The notes beneath the pieces were generated by a model. That model worked only from the letters and a program-made list of their open reading frames with translations, was not told where the DNA came from and searched no databases. Below are positions 14,791 through 22,161 of a DNA stretch of 33,827 nucleotides, piece after piece. The stretch is from assembly GCA_023416745.1 (NCBI GenBank), contig JAEZHF010000005.1, positions 1 through 33,827 of the forward strand, written 5' to 3'. The translations under genes and the position numbers were made by a program. This stretch comes from Bacillota bacterium. GTDB lineage: Bacteria; Bacillota; Clostridia; Christensenellales; SZUA-584. The stretch's first letter is position 1. Every line of letters begins with the position of its first letter.

Positions 14791-15732
14791 TTATCTCTCC
14801 AGTTTCGTTATTTCAATTTTGTCCTTCAGCGACAGCGCCGTGTCCTTATCGAAACCCACAGACAGCGGGCTCATCGCCGCCGCGCCGCCGCATGCCGCCG
14901 CCAGCGCCAAGGCGGGCAGGGCCGCATAGCCATGCTTGATCGCGTACACAAGCCCGCTCAAGTAAGCGTCTCCGCACCCCACCGTATTCTGCGCCTCCAC
15001 CCTTGCAATGCCCGCGCGGTAGTATTCATCGCCATATTTGACGATACTGCCGCAGCTTCCCATCGACACCGCAATGATTTCAATACCGTATTCGTCCAGA
15101 CTGCCGATTGCCGCCATGATCTGATCGTCGCTGTCCGTCGGCATGCAGGTCAGTTCGGCCAGTTCCTCCACGTTGGGCTTGATCAGATACGGCTTTCTCT
15201 TTACGCCGGTTGCCAGTGACGCCCCCGCACTGTCCAGCACCACTCGCACATACTTTTCCCGGGCAACATCCAGCATCCTGTCCTGCAGCGAGAAGCCTTC
15301 GCCAAACGCAAAGTTGGATGCATCTCCCGAAATAATTACATAGTCCGCGCTGTCCGTCAGCTTGTCGTACCGCGCTGCGAACTCATCCATTACATCGTCC
15401 GGCAGCTCCGGGCCTTTTTCGCAGATCAGCGTACTTGATTTTCCGTCCAGCAGTACGTAATTCGTACGCGAATCCCCCTGCTCGGAGAACACAAAATCAC
15501 ATTGCACACCCAAGGCTTGCAGGCTCTCTATGATCTGCCTTCCGGTCGGCCCCATCGCAATACCCGTCGCGATGCTGGGCTCCTCAAGGCAAGCGAGGTT
15601 GGCGGACACATGCGTGCCCTTGCCGCCCACGCAATTCTCCCTTTGGTATATCCTGTTTGTTACATTAAACTTAAACCCGTCAACAAACATCAGTCTGTCC
15701 ATGGCGGGATTCAACGTGACCGTCAGTATCAT
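14791..15732 (-). CDS. PfkB family kinase, 1-phosphofructokinase/LacC type
   Basis: A 313-aa kinase of the FruK/LacC branch. It has the N-terminal MILTVTLNPAMD signature, GGKGTHVS (36-43) for substrate binding, and the C-terminal anion-hole/catalytic motif NTVGCGDA (249-256) with D255 as base. The usual residue before the GD is alanine, here cysteine (C253). Such enzymes phosphorylate fructose-1-P or tagatose-6-P to the bisphosphate. Next to a C1 ketokinase and an aldolase, it may make a ketose-1,6-bisphosphate from the ketose-1-phosphate; this is inference. It follows the dehydrogenase gene after a 222-bp gap full of inverted repeats, unlike the tight spacing elsewhere in the operon. Confidence 0.87.
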   Translation of the reverse strand: MILTVTLNPAMDRLMFVDGFKFNVTNRIYQRENCVGGKGTHVSANLACLEEPSIATGIAMGPTGRQIIESLQALGVQCDFVFSEQGDSRTNYVLLDGKSSTLICEKGPELPDDVMDEFAARYDKLTDSADYVIISGDASNFAFGEGFSLQDRMLDVAREKYVRVVLDSAGASLATGVKRKPYLIKPNVEELAELTCMPTDSDDQIMAAIGSLDEYGIEIIAVSMGSCGSIVKYGDEYYRAGIARVEAQNTVGCGDAYLSGLVYAIKHGYAALPALALAAACGGAAAMSPLSVGFDKDTALSLKDKIEITKLER

Positions 15733-15753
15733 CTATTACCCCTAAGATATTAT

Positions 15754-15812
15754 GGGATGCTTAAGGGGCACGCCCCTTAAGCATCCCTCTAAGGAAATGC
15801 TACGCATTTCCT
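15754..15812. repeat. Two adjacent palindromic stem-loops inside the sugar operon
   Basis: GGGATGCTTAAGGGG (15754-15768) and its exact complement (15773-15787) form a 15-bp stem with a 4-nt loop. AGGAAATGC / GCATTTCCT (15792-15812) form a 9-bp stem with a TAC loop. Neither has a T-run on the minus strand, so they are not ordinary terminators. They sit between the dehydrogenase and PfkB genes. Confidence 0.8.
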
Positions 15813-15834
15813 CCTATTTCAATAACCGCTATAC

Positions 15835-15908
15835 TGTCATCCGAACGCAGCGAGGAGTCCCCCTAAGTTTGCACAAAACCACAGATTTCCTGCTGAGTAA
15901 GAATGACA
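15835..15908. repeat. Interspersed repeat element with TGTCATyC...GAATGACA ends
   Basis: A 74-bp element with TGTCATCC at one end and GAATGACA at the other. Inside it carries CGAACGCAGCGAGGAGTC. This resembles the widespread intergenic TGTCATTCTGAGCGAAGCGAAGAATC-type repeat that I know from many Bacillota and Chloroflexota genomes. It is non-coding. Whether it is mobilised like a MITE is unknown. Confidence 0.5.
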
Positions 15909-15911
15909 TAA

Positions 15912-15940
15912 GGAGGCCGCCCGTTTTCGAAGCAGCCTCC
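15912..15940 (-). terminator. Weak hairpin after the dehydrogenase gene
   Basis: On the minus strand GGAGGCUGC pairs with GCGGCCUCC (one G-U pair) around a 12-nt loop. Only UUAUGU follows, so it may cause partial termination inside the operon rather than a full stop. Confidence 0.45.
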
Positions 15941-15954
15941 CGCCTAAAGTTCGA

Positions 15955-17013
15955 TTAGAAGTAAACGCGCTTGGTCAGCTCGGGGCAGACAAACACCTTC
16001 ACGAGGCTGTTCTGCTCTCTGATCTCCTTGAGCGCCGTCTCCAGCTCGGCCAGCGGCACCGCCATCGAGAACATGGGGCTGGGATCAATGATACCGTACT
16101 TGAGCAGCGTGATGGCCTCGCCCCAGTTGTTGCCGATACCGGCGCACGAGCCGCTCACCTTCTTCTCGCCCAGCACGAATTCGTACGGTTCCAACGCGGC
16201 CTTCTGACCCTGCGCCGCAATACCGAACGCTTCCACCTTGCCGCCGCGGCGCAGCATCTGGACCGCCTGCTCGTAGGTCGCCGTGGAGCCCACCGCTTCG
16301 ATCACGTAGTCCACGCCGACGCCGCCCGTCAGACGCTTCACTTCCGCTACCACATCCGGCGTTTCCTTGATGTTGATGGTGATGTCCGCGCCCATTTTCT
16401 TCGCTGTTTCCAGGCGTGCAGGGTCGTCACCGATCACGATAACGGGAGCGCACGCACGTGCCTTCGCCAGTGCGCCATGCAGAATCCCCAAGCCGCAGCC
16501 GATAACTGCGACGGAGGAACCCAATTTTGCGTCCATGCGCTGCGCGGCGTGAATCACCGCGGTCAGCGGTTCCACAAACGCAGCGGTGTAATCGTCCATC
16601 TCATCGGGCAGCTTGTAGCAATTCTTCCACGGTGCCTTCACGTACTCGGCAAATCCTCCGTCCGTGTGGATGCCGAGCTGTGTAAACGTCTCGCACAGCA
16701 GGCCGTCGCCCCGGCGGCAGAAATAACAGGTGCCGCAGGTTAGGCAGATGTCGGCCGCTACGCGGTCGCCCACTTTAAGGCCTTTCGCATTCTTGCCCAC
16801 TTTATCAACCACACCCCAGAACTCGTGTCCGGTGATCATCGGCAGCTTGTCAGCCGCGTATTTGCCGGTATAAATGCTCCAGTCGGAGCCGCAGATACCG
16901 CAAACCTTGATTTTGATGAGCACTTCGTCGTCATTGATCTCGGGGATCGGAATTTCCGTATATTCCATCTGATAAGGTGCCTTCACAACCTGGGCTTTCA
17001 TCATGCCAGCCAT
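15955..17013 (-). CDS. Zinc-binding medium-chain dehydrogenase (MDR)
   Basis: A 352-aa sugar-alcohol-type dehydrogenase. It has catalytic-zinc residues in CGICGSD and GHEF. Four structural-zinc cysteines lie in the CGTCYFC...LLC arrangement. The Rossmann motif is VIGCGLG in the middle, followed by the cofactor segment ending in an aspartate pair (VIGDD), which suggests NAD. Relatives oxidise polyols (sorbitol, xylitol, threonine and similar) at a secondary alcohol. The start at MAGMMKAQ is chosen because GGGAGG lies seven bases upstream; a longer frame of 24 extra codons exists without an RBS. It is 28 bp downstream of the TIM-barrel isomerase in the same operon. Confidence 0.9.
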   Translation of the reverse strand: MAGMMKAQVVKAPYQMEYTEIPIPEINDDEVLIKIKVCGICGSDWSIYTGKYAADKLPMITGHEFWGVVDKVGKNAKGLKVGDRVAADICLTCGTCYFCRRGDGLLCETFTQLGIHTDGGFAEYVKAPWKNCYKLPDEMDDYTAAFVEPLTAVIHAAQRMDAKLGSSVAVIGCGLGILHGALAKARACAPVIVIGDDPARLETAKKMGADITINIKETPDVVAEVKRLTGGVGVDYVIEAVGSTATYEQAVQMLRRGGKVEAFGIAAQGQKAALEPYEFVLGEKKVSGSCAGIGNNWGEAITLLKYGIIDPSPMFSMAVPLAELETALKEIREQNSLVKVFVCPELTKRVYF

Positions 17014-17041
17014 AATATACCTCCCTTTTATTTGTTCTGTA

Positions 17042-18025
17042 TCAGTCTCTCGGATTATTGAATATCTTGTCACGGCGGCCTTCATAAGGCGCCTTGATGA
17101 TCAGCGGCTTGAGGTACGGTGCCACCTTCTCTACACCATCGCCTACACTCATCGTCACGTCTTCATGCTCGTAGCTCAGCACGTAGTCGTAGCCCACCAT
17201 CGACAATTCTGTGATGACCTTCTTCCACGGCACGCTGCCCCAGCCGGGTATGCGGAACCGGAACGCGCGATCCAGACGCAGCCAGTCGCCCTGCATCAGT
17301 ATGCCGCCGCGCTGTATGTTGTGCTCCACGATCTCGCCGTCCTTGGCATGCACATGGAAAATGCGGCTGCCCAGCTCGTCGATGAAGTTTTCCACGCGCA
17401 GGCCCAGATAGATAAGATTGGCAGGATCCAGATTGAAGCCAAAGTTCGGATGCCCGTCCAGCAGGTCGATCGCGCGCTTCGCCGTGTGGATGTCATAAAT
17501 CATGTTGTTGGGATGCGGCTCCACGGCAAACTTCACGCCGTATTCCTTGAAGCGGTGCATAATGGGCGCAAACACTTCCGCAAATTCCTTCTCCATCTTA
17601 TCCCAGCCATCCGCGCTCGGGAACGGGAAGTATCGGCCCCAGTTTGTGACACCCGTGAAACCGTTGACAACAGGCACTTCCAACGCGTTTGCGGCCTGCG
17701 CCGTTTTCAGCAGGTTCTCGATGCCGTATTTCACCTTTTCTTCCTTGGTGCCGGGGCACAGCTTATCGGTATCCTCGGTGTGCGGCCCCAAGATCAACAG
17801 CGAATCCGCGTGGTTGGACAGGCCGGAAATCTCGATGCCGTAGCCAGCCAGCATCTTCCTCAGCTCAGCCGCTTTGCCAGGCTTGAGCATCTCGTCGCAG
17901 CTGAACTGCTCACAACCGCTGTACGCCGGAATTTCCATCATCTCATAGCCGTGCGCCACCATGATTTTGGCGACTTCTTCCAGCGAGAGATGTGCATAGT
18001 TCGCCGCAAAAAAACCTAGTTTCAT
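17042..18025 (-). CDS. Sugar phosphate isomerase/epimerase, TIM barrel
   Basis: A 327-aa AP-endonuclease-2-like TIM barrel (xylose-isomerase-like superfamily). It begins MKLGFFAANYAHLSLEEVAK. Metal-site candidates are the glutamate in FAVEPHPNN, the aspartate in FNLDPANL, the histidine in IFHVHAKD and the terminal glutamate in SYEHED. These enzymes isomerise or epimerise sugars and keto-sugars, and some carry out dehydration or elimination. It is the second gene of the operon, with GAGGAGG about ten bases upstream of the ATG. It lies between the flavin reductase and the zinc dehydrogenase. The exact reaction is unknown. Confidence 0.85.
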   Translation of the reverse strand: MKLGFFAANYAHLSLEEVAKIMVAHGYEMMEIPAYSGCEQFSCDEMLKPGKAAELRKMLAGYGIEISGLSNHADSLLILGPHTEDTDKLCPGTKEEKVKYGIENLLKTAQAANALEVPVVNGFTGVTNWGRYFPFPSADGWDKMEKEFAEVFAPIMHRFKEYGVKFAVEPHPNNMIYDIHTAKRAIDLLDGHPNFGFNLDPANLIYLGLRVENFIDELGSRIFHVHAKDGEIVEHNIQRGGILMQGDWLRLDRAFRFRIPGWGSVPWKKVITELSMVGYDYVLSYEHEDVTMSVGDGVEKVAPYLKPLIIKAPYEGRRDKIFNNPRD

Positions 18026-18057
18026 ATAAGCTTCCTCCTCTTATCTCCTTAATAAAA

Positions 18058-19299
18058 TCAAGTATGCATCGTGCGCAGAGGCCCGAACTCTTTTCTTGTC
18101 TTCACGAGCACATCAGTGTAGTGCTTGTTGTACGTGCAGCAGCCGATCTCCCGCTGACGGATGAGCAGCTCCAGGCAGTTGTCACAGATGGTGCACCATT
18201 TAATCTCCTTGTCGCGGCCCTCACGCAACTTGAGCGGAAGCAGCGGGTCGGCGTAGGACTGGCGGCCAAGAGCGATCATATCCACTTTGCCTTCTTCGAT
18301 GAACTTGGAACCGTAGAAGAACATCGAATTCTTTTCCTGCTCCGCCGCAAGGCAGCCGTTTTTACCGTTTCTGAAAACCGAGTAGTTGGAACCGATGATC
18401 GCTGCGGTTTTGGCCGCTTTCTTGAACTCCTTGGCCCAAGTGGGGTGCAGATATGCGAAGTAAGGCGCATGCTTGTCCGCCTGCGTGATGTTAACCGTGA
18501 TGGACGGGCTGCCGCCGGACTGCACGAAATATTGCGCGCCGCGCTCCTCCAGACCGCGAATGAGATCCAGCGGTTCAGTGAGGTCAATGATCGGGGAATC
18601 AGGGCCTTCGGTACCAAAACCGCCGGGGAAACCTTCCCACGCGGATATCTTAGAGCCGATCAGGAAGTTCTTGTCGCTTATCTCCTTGCTGATGCGCTCA
18701 TAAAGGTCAAACGCAAAGCGGCGTCTGTTCTCCCACGAACCGCCATATTTCCACTGACGGTCATTGTACGGGCGCAGAATCTGCGAACCAAGGTAGCCAT
18801 GGCACAGCTTTAAGTCTATGCCGTCCGCGCCCGCATCATACGCGATGCGTGCTGCCAGCACAAACCGATCCATGATTTCGTCCACTTCTTCTTCGGTCAA
18901 TACATCGCCGCCGAAGCCGGGCAGCGGTTTTACCGTTACACGGCGCGAGAACTCCGGATTGCTGAGCTCGCCCGAATGTGTCAGCTGAAATACAAACAGA
19001 GTATCCGGGTTGATTTTCTTCAAATCCCCAACGAATTTTGCAAGGGGCTTGGCATTCTTAGGCATAATGGCCAGCTGGTTCAAACGGCTGCGGCTTTCAT
19101 CCGTCACCGTAATGGCTTCCAGCGTCACCATGCCTGCCTCGCCTTTGAACAGATTGGAATAGCGTTCAACGGTCAGACCGGTCGGGTTACCGTCATCATC
19201 CGCATCAGTGCATTCCATGGCCTGAATGAAAAATCTGTTCTTGCATTCCCTGTTTCCGATTTTGATCGGGCTGAGCAAAACATCCTTGTAACGATCCAT
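18058..19299 (-). CDS. Old-yellow-enzyme-like FMN oxidoreductase with 4Fe-4S motif
   Basis: A 413-aa NADH:flavin oxidoreductase barrel. It shows the N-terminal LLSPIKIGNRECKNRF, the FQLTHSGEL segment and the family landmark HGYLGSQIL, followed by YGGSWENRRRF. The residues before HGY are K-x-C, not the usual H-x-A, so the active site deviates. Near the C-terminus CTICDNC followed 11 residues later by C matches the Cx2Cx2-3Cx11C cluster-binding pattern of dienoyl-CoA reductase/trimethylamine dehydrogenase types. The extra FAD domain of those enzymes is absent. It is the first gene of the leftward sugar operon. The ATG at 19299 is preferred, with GAAGGA seven bases upstream. Reduction of an unsaturated keto-sugar intermediate is inference. 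Confidence 0.85.
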   Translation of the reverse strand: MDRYKDVLLSPIKIGNRECKNRFFIQAMECTDADDDGNPTGLTVERYSNLFKGEAGMVTLEAITVTDESRSRLNQLAIMPKNAKPLAKFVGDLKKINPDTLFVFQLTHSGELSNPEFSRRVTVKPLPGFGGDVLTEEEVDEIMDRFVLAARIAYDAGADGIDLKLCHGYLGSQILRPYNDRQWKYGGSWENRRRFAFDLYERISKEISDKNFLIGSKISAWEGFPGGFGTEGPDSPIIDLTEPLDLIRGLEERGAQYFVQSGGSPSITVNITQADKHAPYFAYLHPTWAKEFKKAAKTAAIIGSNYSVFRNGKNGCLAAEQEKNSMFFYGSKFIEEGKVDMIALGRQSYADPLLPLKLREGRDKEIKWCTICDNCLELLIRQREIGCCTYNKHYTDVLVKTRKEFGPLRTMHT

Positions 19300-19417
19300 A
19301 AACATTCCTTCTTTCATTAATAGTTTCTTTTGTTTGAGAAATAATCGCCCACTCTGCAATACTCACGCATGAAATCAGGCTTATAGTGCAGTTACACGCT
19401 ATAGAATTGCATCGAGT

Positions 19418-19451
19418 AAAAAAAGGCATGAAGCCGATTTCCCTTCATGCC
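19418..19451 (-). terminator. Terminator of the LacI-fusion gene, overlapping a promoter start
   Basis: On the minus strand GGCATGAAG / CTTCATGCC (9 bp, 9-nt loop) is followed by seven T's, 47 bp after the regulator's stop codon. Its first arm overlaps the expected transcription start of the promoter at 19455-19483. Confidence 0.8.
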
Positions 19452-19454
19452 AGT

Positions 19455-19483
19455 ATCATAATTCATTTTTTTGAACGTGTCAA
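19455..19483 (-). promoter_or_regulatory. Promoter of the leftward sugar operon
   Basis: On the minus strand, TTGACA (19478-19483), 17-bp spacer, TATGAT (19455-19460). It begins 15 bp after the regulator's stop and gives a leader of about 150 bases to the flavin reductase gene. I saw no other promoter in the 19,300-19,418 stretch. Confidence 0.7.
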
Positions 19484-19497
19484 TAATAATTGTCAAG

Positions 19498-21726
19498 TCA
19501 TTTTATCGCATCGTTTAATTTCCTTGCCGCCGCCTTGAGTGCCTCTCGTGGCGACACCCTTTTCTCAAGCGCCGCATGCACGGCATCGCCTATGATCTGC
19601 TCAAAAACAGCTTCAGATACGCTTTCTCCCTTGGAATTACGGGGAATAGCACGGCGTTTGGTACACGCAAACGCATCAGGAACCGTACGATACCACGGAT
19701 ATAAATTGTGCAGCTCACTGCTTTCAAACACTGACCGGTAAGGCACGATACGTCCCAGCATCGCATTGGGTATCATCAATGATTCTGAAGCGGTCCATTT
19801 CAAAAATTCAAACGCATCACTCTTTTTATCGGAATTGGCGCTCACGCCGACCGACCATCCGCCCAGTACGCTGGTACGTCCCGGCAGCAGCGTACAGCCT
19901 ACCTTGCCCACCACATTTGATATGCTGCGATCCTCGAGCGGTGTTGCATGGTCCGAATACATCGCCATCATCGCCGCGTCTCCCCGTGCGAATATCTCCA
20001 CCTGTTCGTCCCACCAATGTGCAGGCGACTCAGGATGGGCATAACCGAAACATTCAATGTATTCCGTCAGCGCCTTCACACACGCATCACTGTCAATCAC
20101 AGCCTTGCCGTTTTCAAACACACTGCCTCCTTCCGCCCAAAGCCGCGGCAAAAACTCGCAGACCGCTCCGGAGGCATTCATCGCGCCCAGCGTCGTGCCG
20201 TAGAGCGTTTCCGATTCCAGATTGTACTTCCGTGTGAAGAACTTGGCTACACTTTTGTATTCTTCCCAGGTCGTTGGCACTTTTAGTTCTTTTTTATTGC
20301 GTTCAAAAAAGAGCCGCTTGTTTTTAATCTGATCAAAAAGGTCCTTCCGGTAATAAAACAGCTGCACGGTATGGCTGAACGGCAGCGCATAGAGCCTGTC
20401 GCCAAAAAAGCAGTGTTCGCGCAGCACATCATCCGAAAACATACTCTCCAGCGCCTGCTGATCCGGATAGAATTCCGTCAGATCCTGAACGTATCCGCCC
20501 AGTATCAATTCCTTCATCCAAGGCATGTCAATAGAAATAACATCATACTCACCCGACGATATGCCATTGTGTATTTCTTTGAGAAGCCGGTTATAAGGAA
20601 CCTGCCTGATGTCAACATCGATCCCTGTACTGCGCTTGAAATCAGCCGCCAGCGATTTTATCGTATGGCTGGACGGCGAATCCTGCGTCAGAATCCGTAT
20701 CTTTCGGAAAGCCCCGATATCGTGACAGCGAGCTGCGGCCAGACCGTGCCGCTTGGTGCAGGGCACCGATATATTTCGTCCGCCCCGCGCATCGCTGCTG
20801 CAGACGATTTCATCAAGCATGCTAAACGCTTCCATGGCCATCTGCGCATATGGCAGCGGGAGTATAGGATCCTTGTCGCTTTTGACCTTGGTCCATTCCT
20901 CGGCATCCAGCGTAATCAACCTTGTTTTTGCGCCCCGCGGCTTGGTGCCGATGTTGAGCGCGCATGCCACTCCCTCGCTGAGCACCCTATCCGTGGTATA
21001 TATCAGCTGAGGCGGGTTTTCCAACTCCATCAGACGGATGGCGGCGCGCATCGCGCTCTCCTTATTGCTATTGACAGTCTCCACATAGCGTGCATCAACA
21101 TTCTTTCTTGCTCTTCTCATGGCGTTAAAATATGCATCCACGCATTCCAGTTCAAAGGAATACTCCTGTGGACCCGCCACGATCGCAATCCGCTGGCAGC
21201 CTGTTTCAATCTGTTCCAGTATATGCGCCATCACAGCAGCACGCACATCCATATCGACGTTGTTCATGCGGTATCCGGTCACCTTGCGATGAATAAACAC
21301 GATGGGCATTCCGCCATCAATAAGCTTGTTGAAAAATTCGGTGTTTCCGGGCTGGCAAGTCAGCAATATGACTCCGTCGGTGCCCATCATCTGCGCACGC
21401 TCCAGTATATCACACTCTCGTCCGGGCACATCCGCACAGACGCGCAAGTAGGCTTCATACCCTTTTCCAGCGGCATATCTGTCTATCTCTTCGTATATTC
21501 TCGCATAAGCCGCGTTCTCGATGTCCGGCAGCACCACTTCGATATGACCTGTCCTGTTGGTCTTCAGGTTCCTTGCCAGCGCATTGGGTTTATAGCCCAG
21601 CTCGGCAACCGCCTGTTCCACCCGCCTTATTTTGTCGCTGCTGACCGATTTTGACCCGTTCAGCACATTGGAAACCGTACCGTGAGACACACCTGCCAGT
21701 CGTGCGACATCCTTCATTGTGGCCAT
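19498..21726 (-). CDS. LacI regulator fused to an extra solute-binding domain
   Basis: A 742-aa cytoplasmic regulator. Residues 1-55 form the LacI DNA-binding region (MKDVARLAGVSHGTVSNVLN, with hinge helix YKPNALARNL). Residues about 58-335 form the LacI/periplasmic-binding-type-I sensor. From about 342 to the end there is a second, complete extracellular-solute-binding family 1 domain (type II fold). It starts RILTQDSPSSHTIKSLAADF and contains the YDVISIDMPW and PTTWEEY landmarks. There is no signal peptide or lipobox, so this domain stays inside the cell. An ordinary LacI protein has ~340 aa. It lies between the two divergent sugar operons and probably controls both. ATG 21726 has GGGG eight bases upstream; ATG 21744 is an alternative. 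Confidence 0.9.
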   Translation of the reverse strand: MATMKDVARLAGVSHGTVSNVLNGSKSVSSDKIRRVEQAVAELGYKPNALARNLKTNRTGHIEVVLPDIENAAYARIYEEIDRYAAGKGYEAYLRVCADVPGRECDILERAQMMGTDGVILLTCQPGNTEFFNKLIDGGMPIVFIHRKVTGYRMNNVDMDVRAAVMAHILEQIETGCQRIAIVAGPQEYSFELECVDAYFNAMRRARKNVDARYVETVNSNKESAMRAAIRLMELENPPQLIYTTDRVLSEGVACALNIGTKPRGAKTRLITLDAEEWTKVKSDKDPILPLPYAQMAMEAFSMLDEIVCSSDARGGRNISVPCTKRHGLAAARCHDIGAFRKIRILTQDSPSSHTIKSLAADFKRSTGIDVDIRQVPYNRLLKEIHNGISSGEYDVISIDMPWMKELILGGYVQDLTEFYPDQQALESMFSDDVLREHCFFGDRLYALPFSHTVQLFYYRKDLFDQIKNKRLFFERNKKELKVPTTWEEYKSVAKFFTRKYNLESETLYGTTLGAMNASGAVCEFLPRLWAEGGSVFENGKAVIDSDACVKALTEYIECFGYAHPESPAHWWDEQVEIFARGDAAMMAMYSDHATPLEDRSISNVVGKVGCTLLPGRTSVLGGWSVGVSANSDKKSDAFEFLKWTASESLMIPNAMLGRIVPYRSVFESSELHNLYPWYRTVPDAFACTKRRAIPRNSKGESVSEAVFEQIIGDAVHAALEKRVSPREALKAAARKLNDAIK

Positions 21727-21870
21727 TCCATATACCCCATTCATATCTGAATTAATAAATTATTATAATATACATCTGTTTCCAAGCCCTATACACAATC
21801 ATATCATGCCAATATTGTTTTACAAGTCATAAAATTATATAATTTCCATCAAATAATGACATGATTGCTT

Positions 21871-21883
21871 TTGGAACCGTTCA
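21871..21883. promoter_or_regulatory. Candidate operator of the LacI fusion, site 1
   Basis: TTGGAACCGTTCA is a quasi-palindrome of the LacI type with a central CG. It shares TTGGAAC-N3-TCA with the site at 22124-22136. It lies midway in the 435-bp divergent region. That region otherwise holds AT-rich sequence, an imperfect stem-loop at 21988-22014 and the rightward promoter. Confidence 0.4.
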
Positions 21884-21987
21884 AAATAAAAATATTAAAA
21901 ATACTGTCTGTTAGTCTAAATGGTTTTTTGTAATTTACATAGTCAAAAATTATCTAAGTTCCAGGGATGCAGCTCGACATTTTGGTT

Positions 21988-22014
21988 GAAAAACCTCATA
22001 ATAAGGGGGTTTTC
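21988..22014 (+). promoter_or_regulatory. Stem-loop upstream of the DeoC promoter
   Basis: GAAAAACCTC and GGGGGTTTTC can form a 10-bp stem with one mismatch around a 7-nt loop. No T-run follows. The role is unknown; it could equally be a protein-binding inverted repeat. Confidence 0.3.
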
Positions 22015-22089
22015 ATGTCTGTGTCCCCTTTGCCATCGCTCAACCCCACTATGACTCCTCATTCGAAAATCAATTTTTCAAAAAAACTG

Positions 22090-22118
22090 TTGCATTTGTT
22101 TGAAACACAATATAGAAT
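22090..22118 (+). promoter_or_regulatory. Promoter of the rightward sugar/ABC operon
   Basis: TTGCAT (22090-22095), 17-bp spacer, TAGAAT (22113-22118). The spacer contains the palindrome TGTTTGAAACA (22097-22107), a further possible regulator site. The start of transcription would fall near 22125. Confidence 0.55.
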
Positions 22119-22123
22119 ATCAA

Positions 22124-22136
22124 TTGGAACGTGTCA
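22124..22136. promoter_or_regulatory. Candidate operator of the LacI fusion, site 2
   Basis: TTGGAACGTGTCA matches site 1 at 10 of 13 positions. It covers the expected transcription start of the DeoC operon, where a bound repressor would block initiation. Confidence 0.4.
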
Positions 22137-22161
22137 TATTTTCATGTGAGGATTAATAATA

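Noticed and set aside
17003..18019. 338-codon frame antisense to the TIM-barrel gene
   Set aside because: His/Arg/Val-rich shadow caused by GC-biased third positions; the sense frame has clear family motifs.
20371..21654. 427-codon frame antisense to the LacI fusion
   Set aside because: Shadow frame without recognisable domain; the opposite strand encodes continuous LacI and solute-binding motifs.
21871..21886. CcpA cre site in the divergent region
   Set aside because: TTGGAACCGTTCAAAA misses the cre consensus at several fixed positions; treated instead as a weak LacI-type operator candidate.
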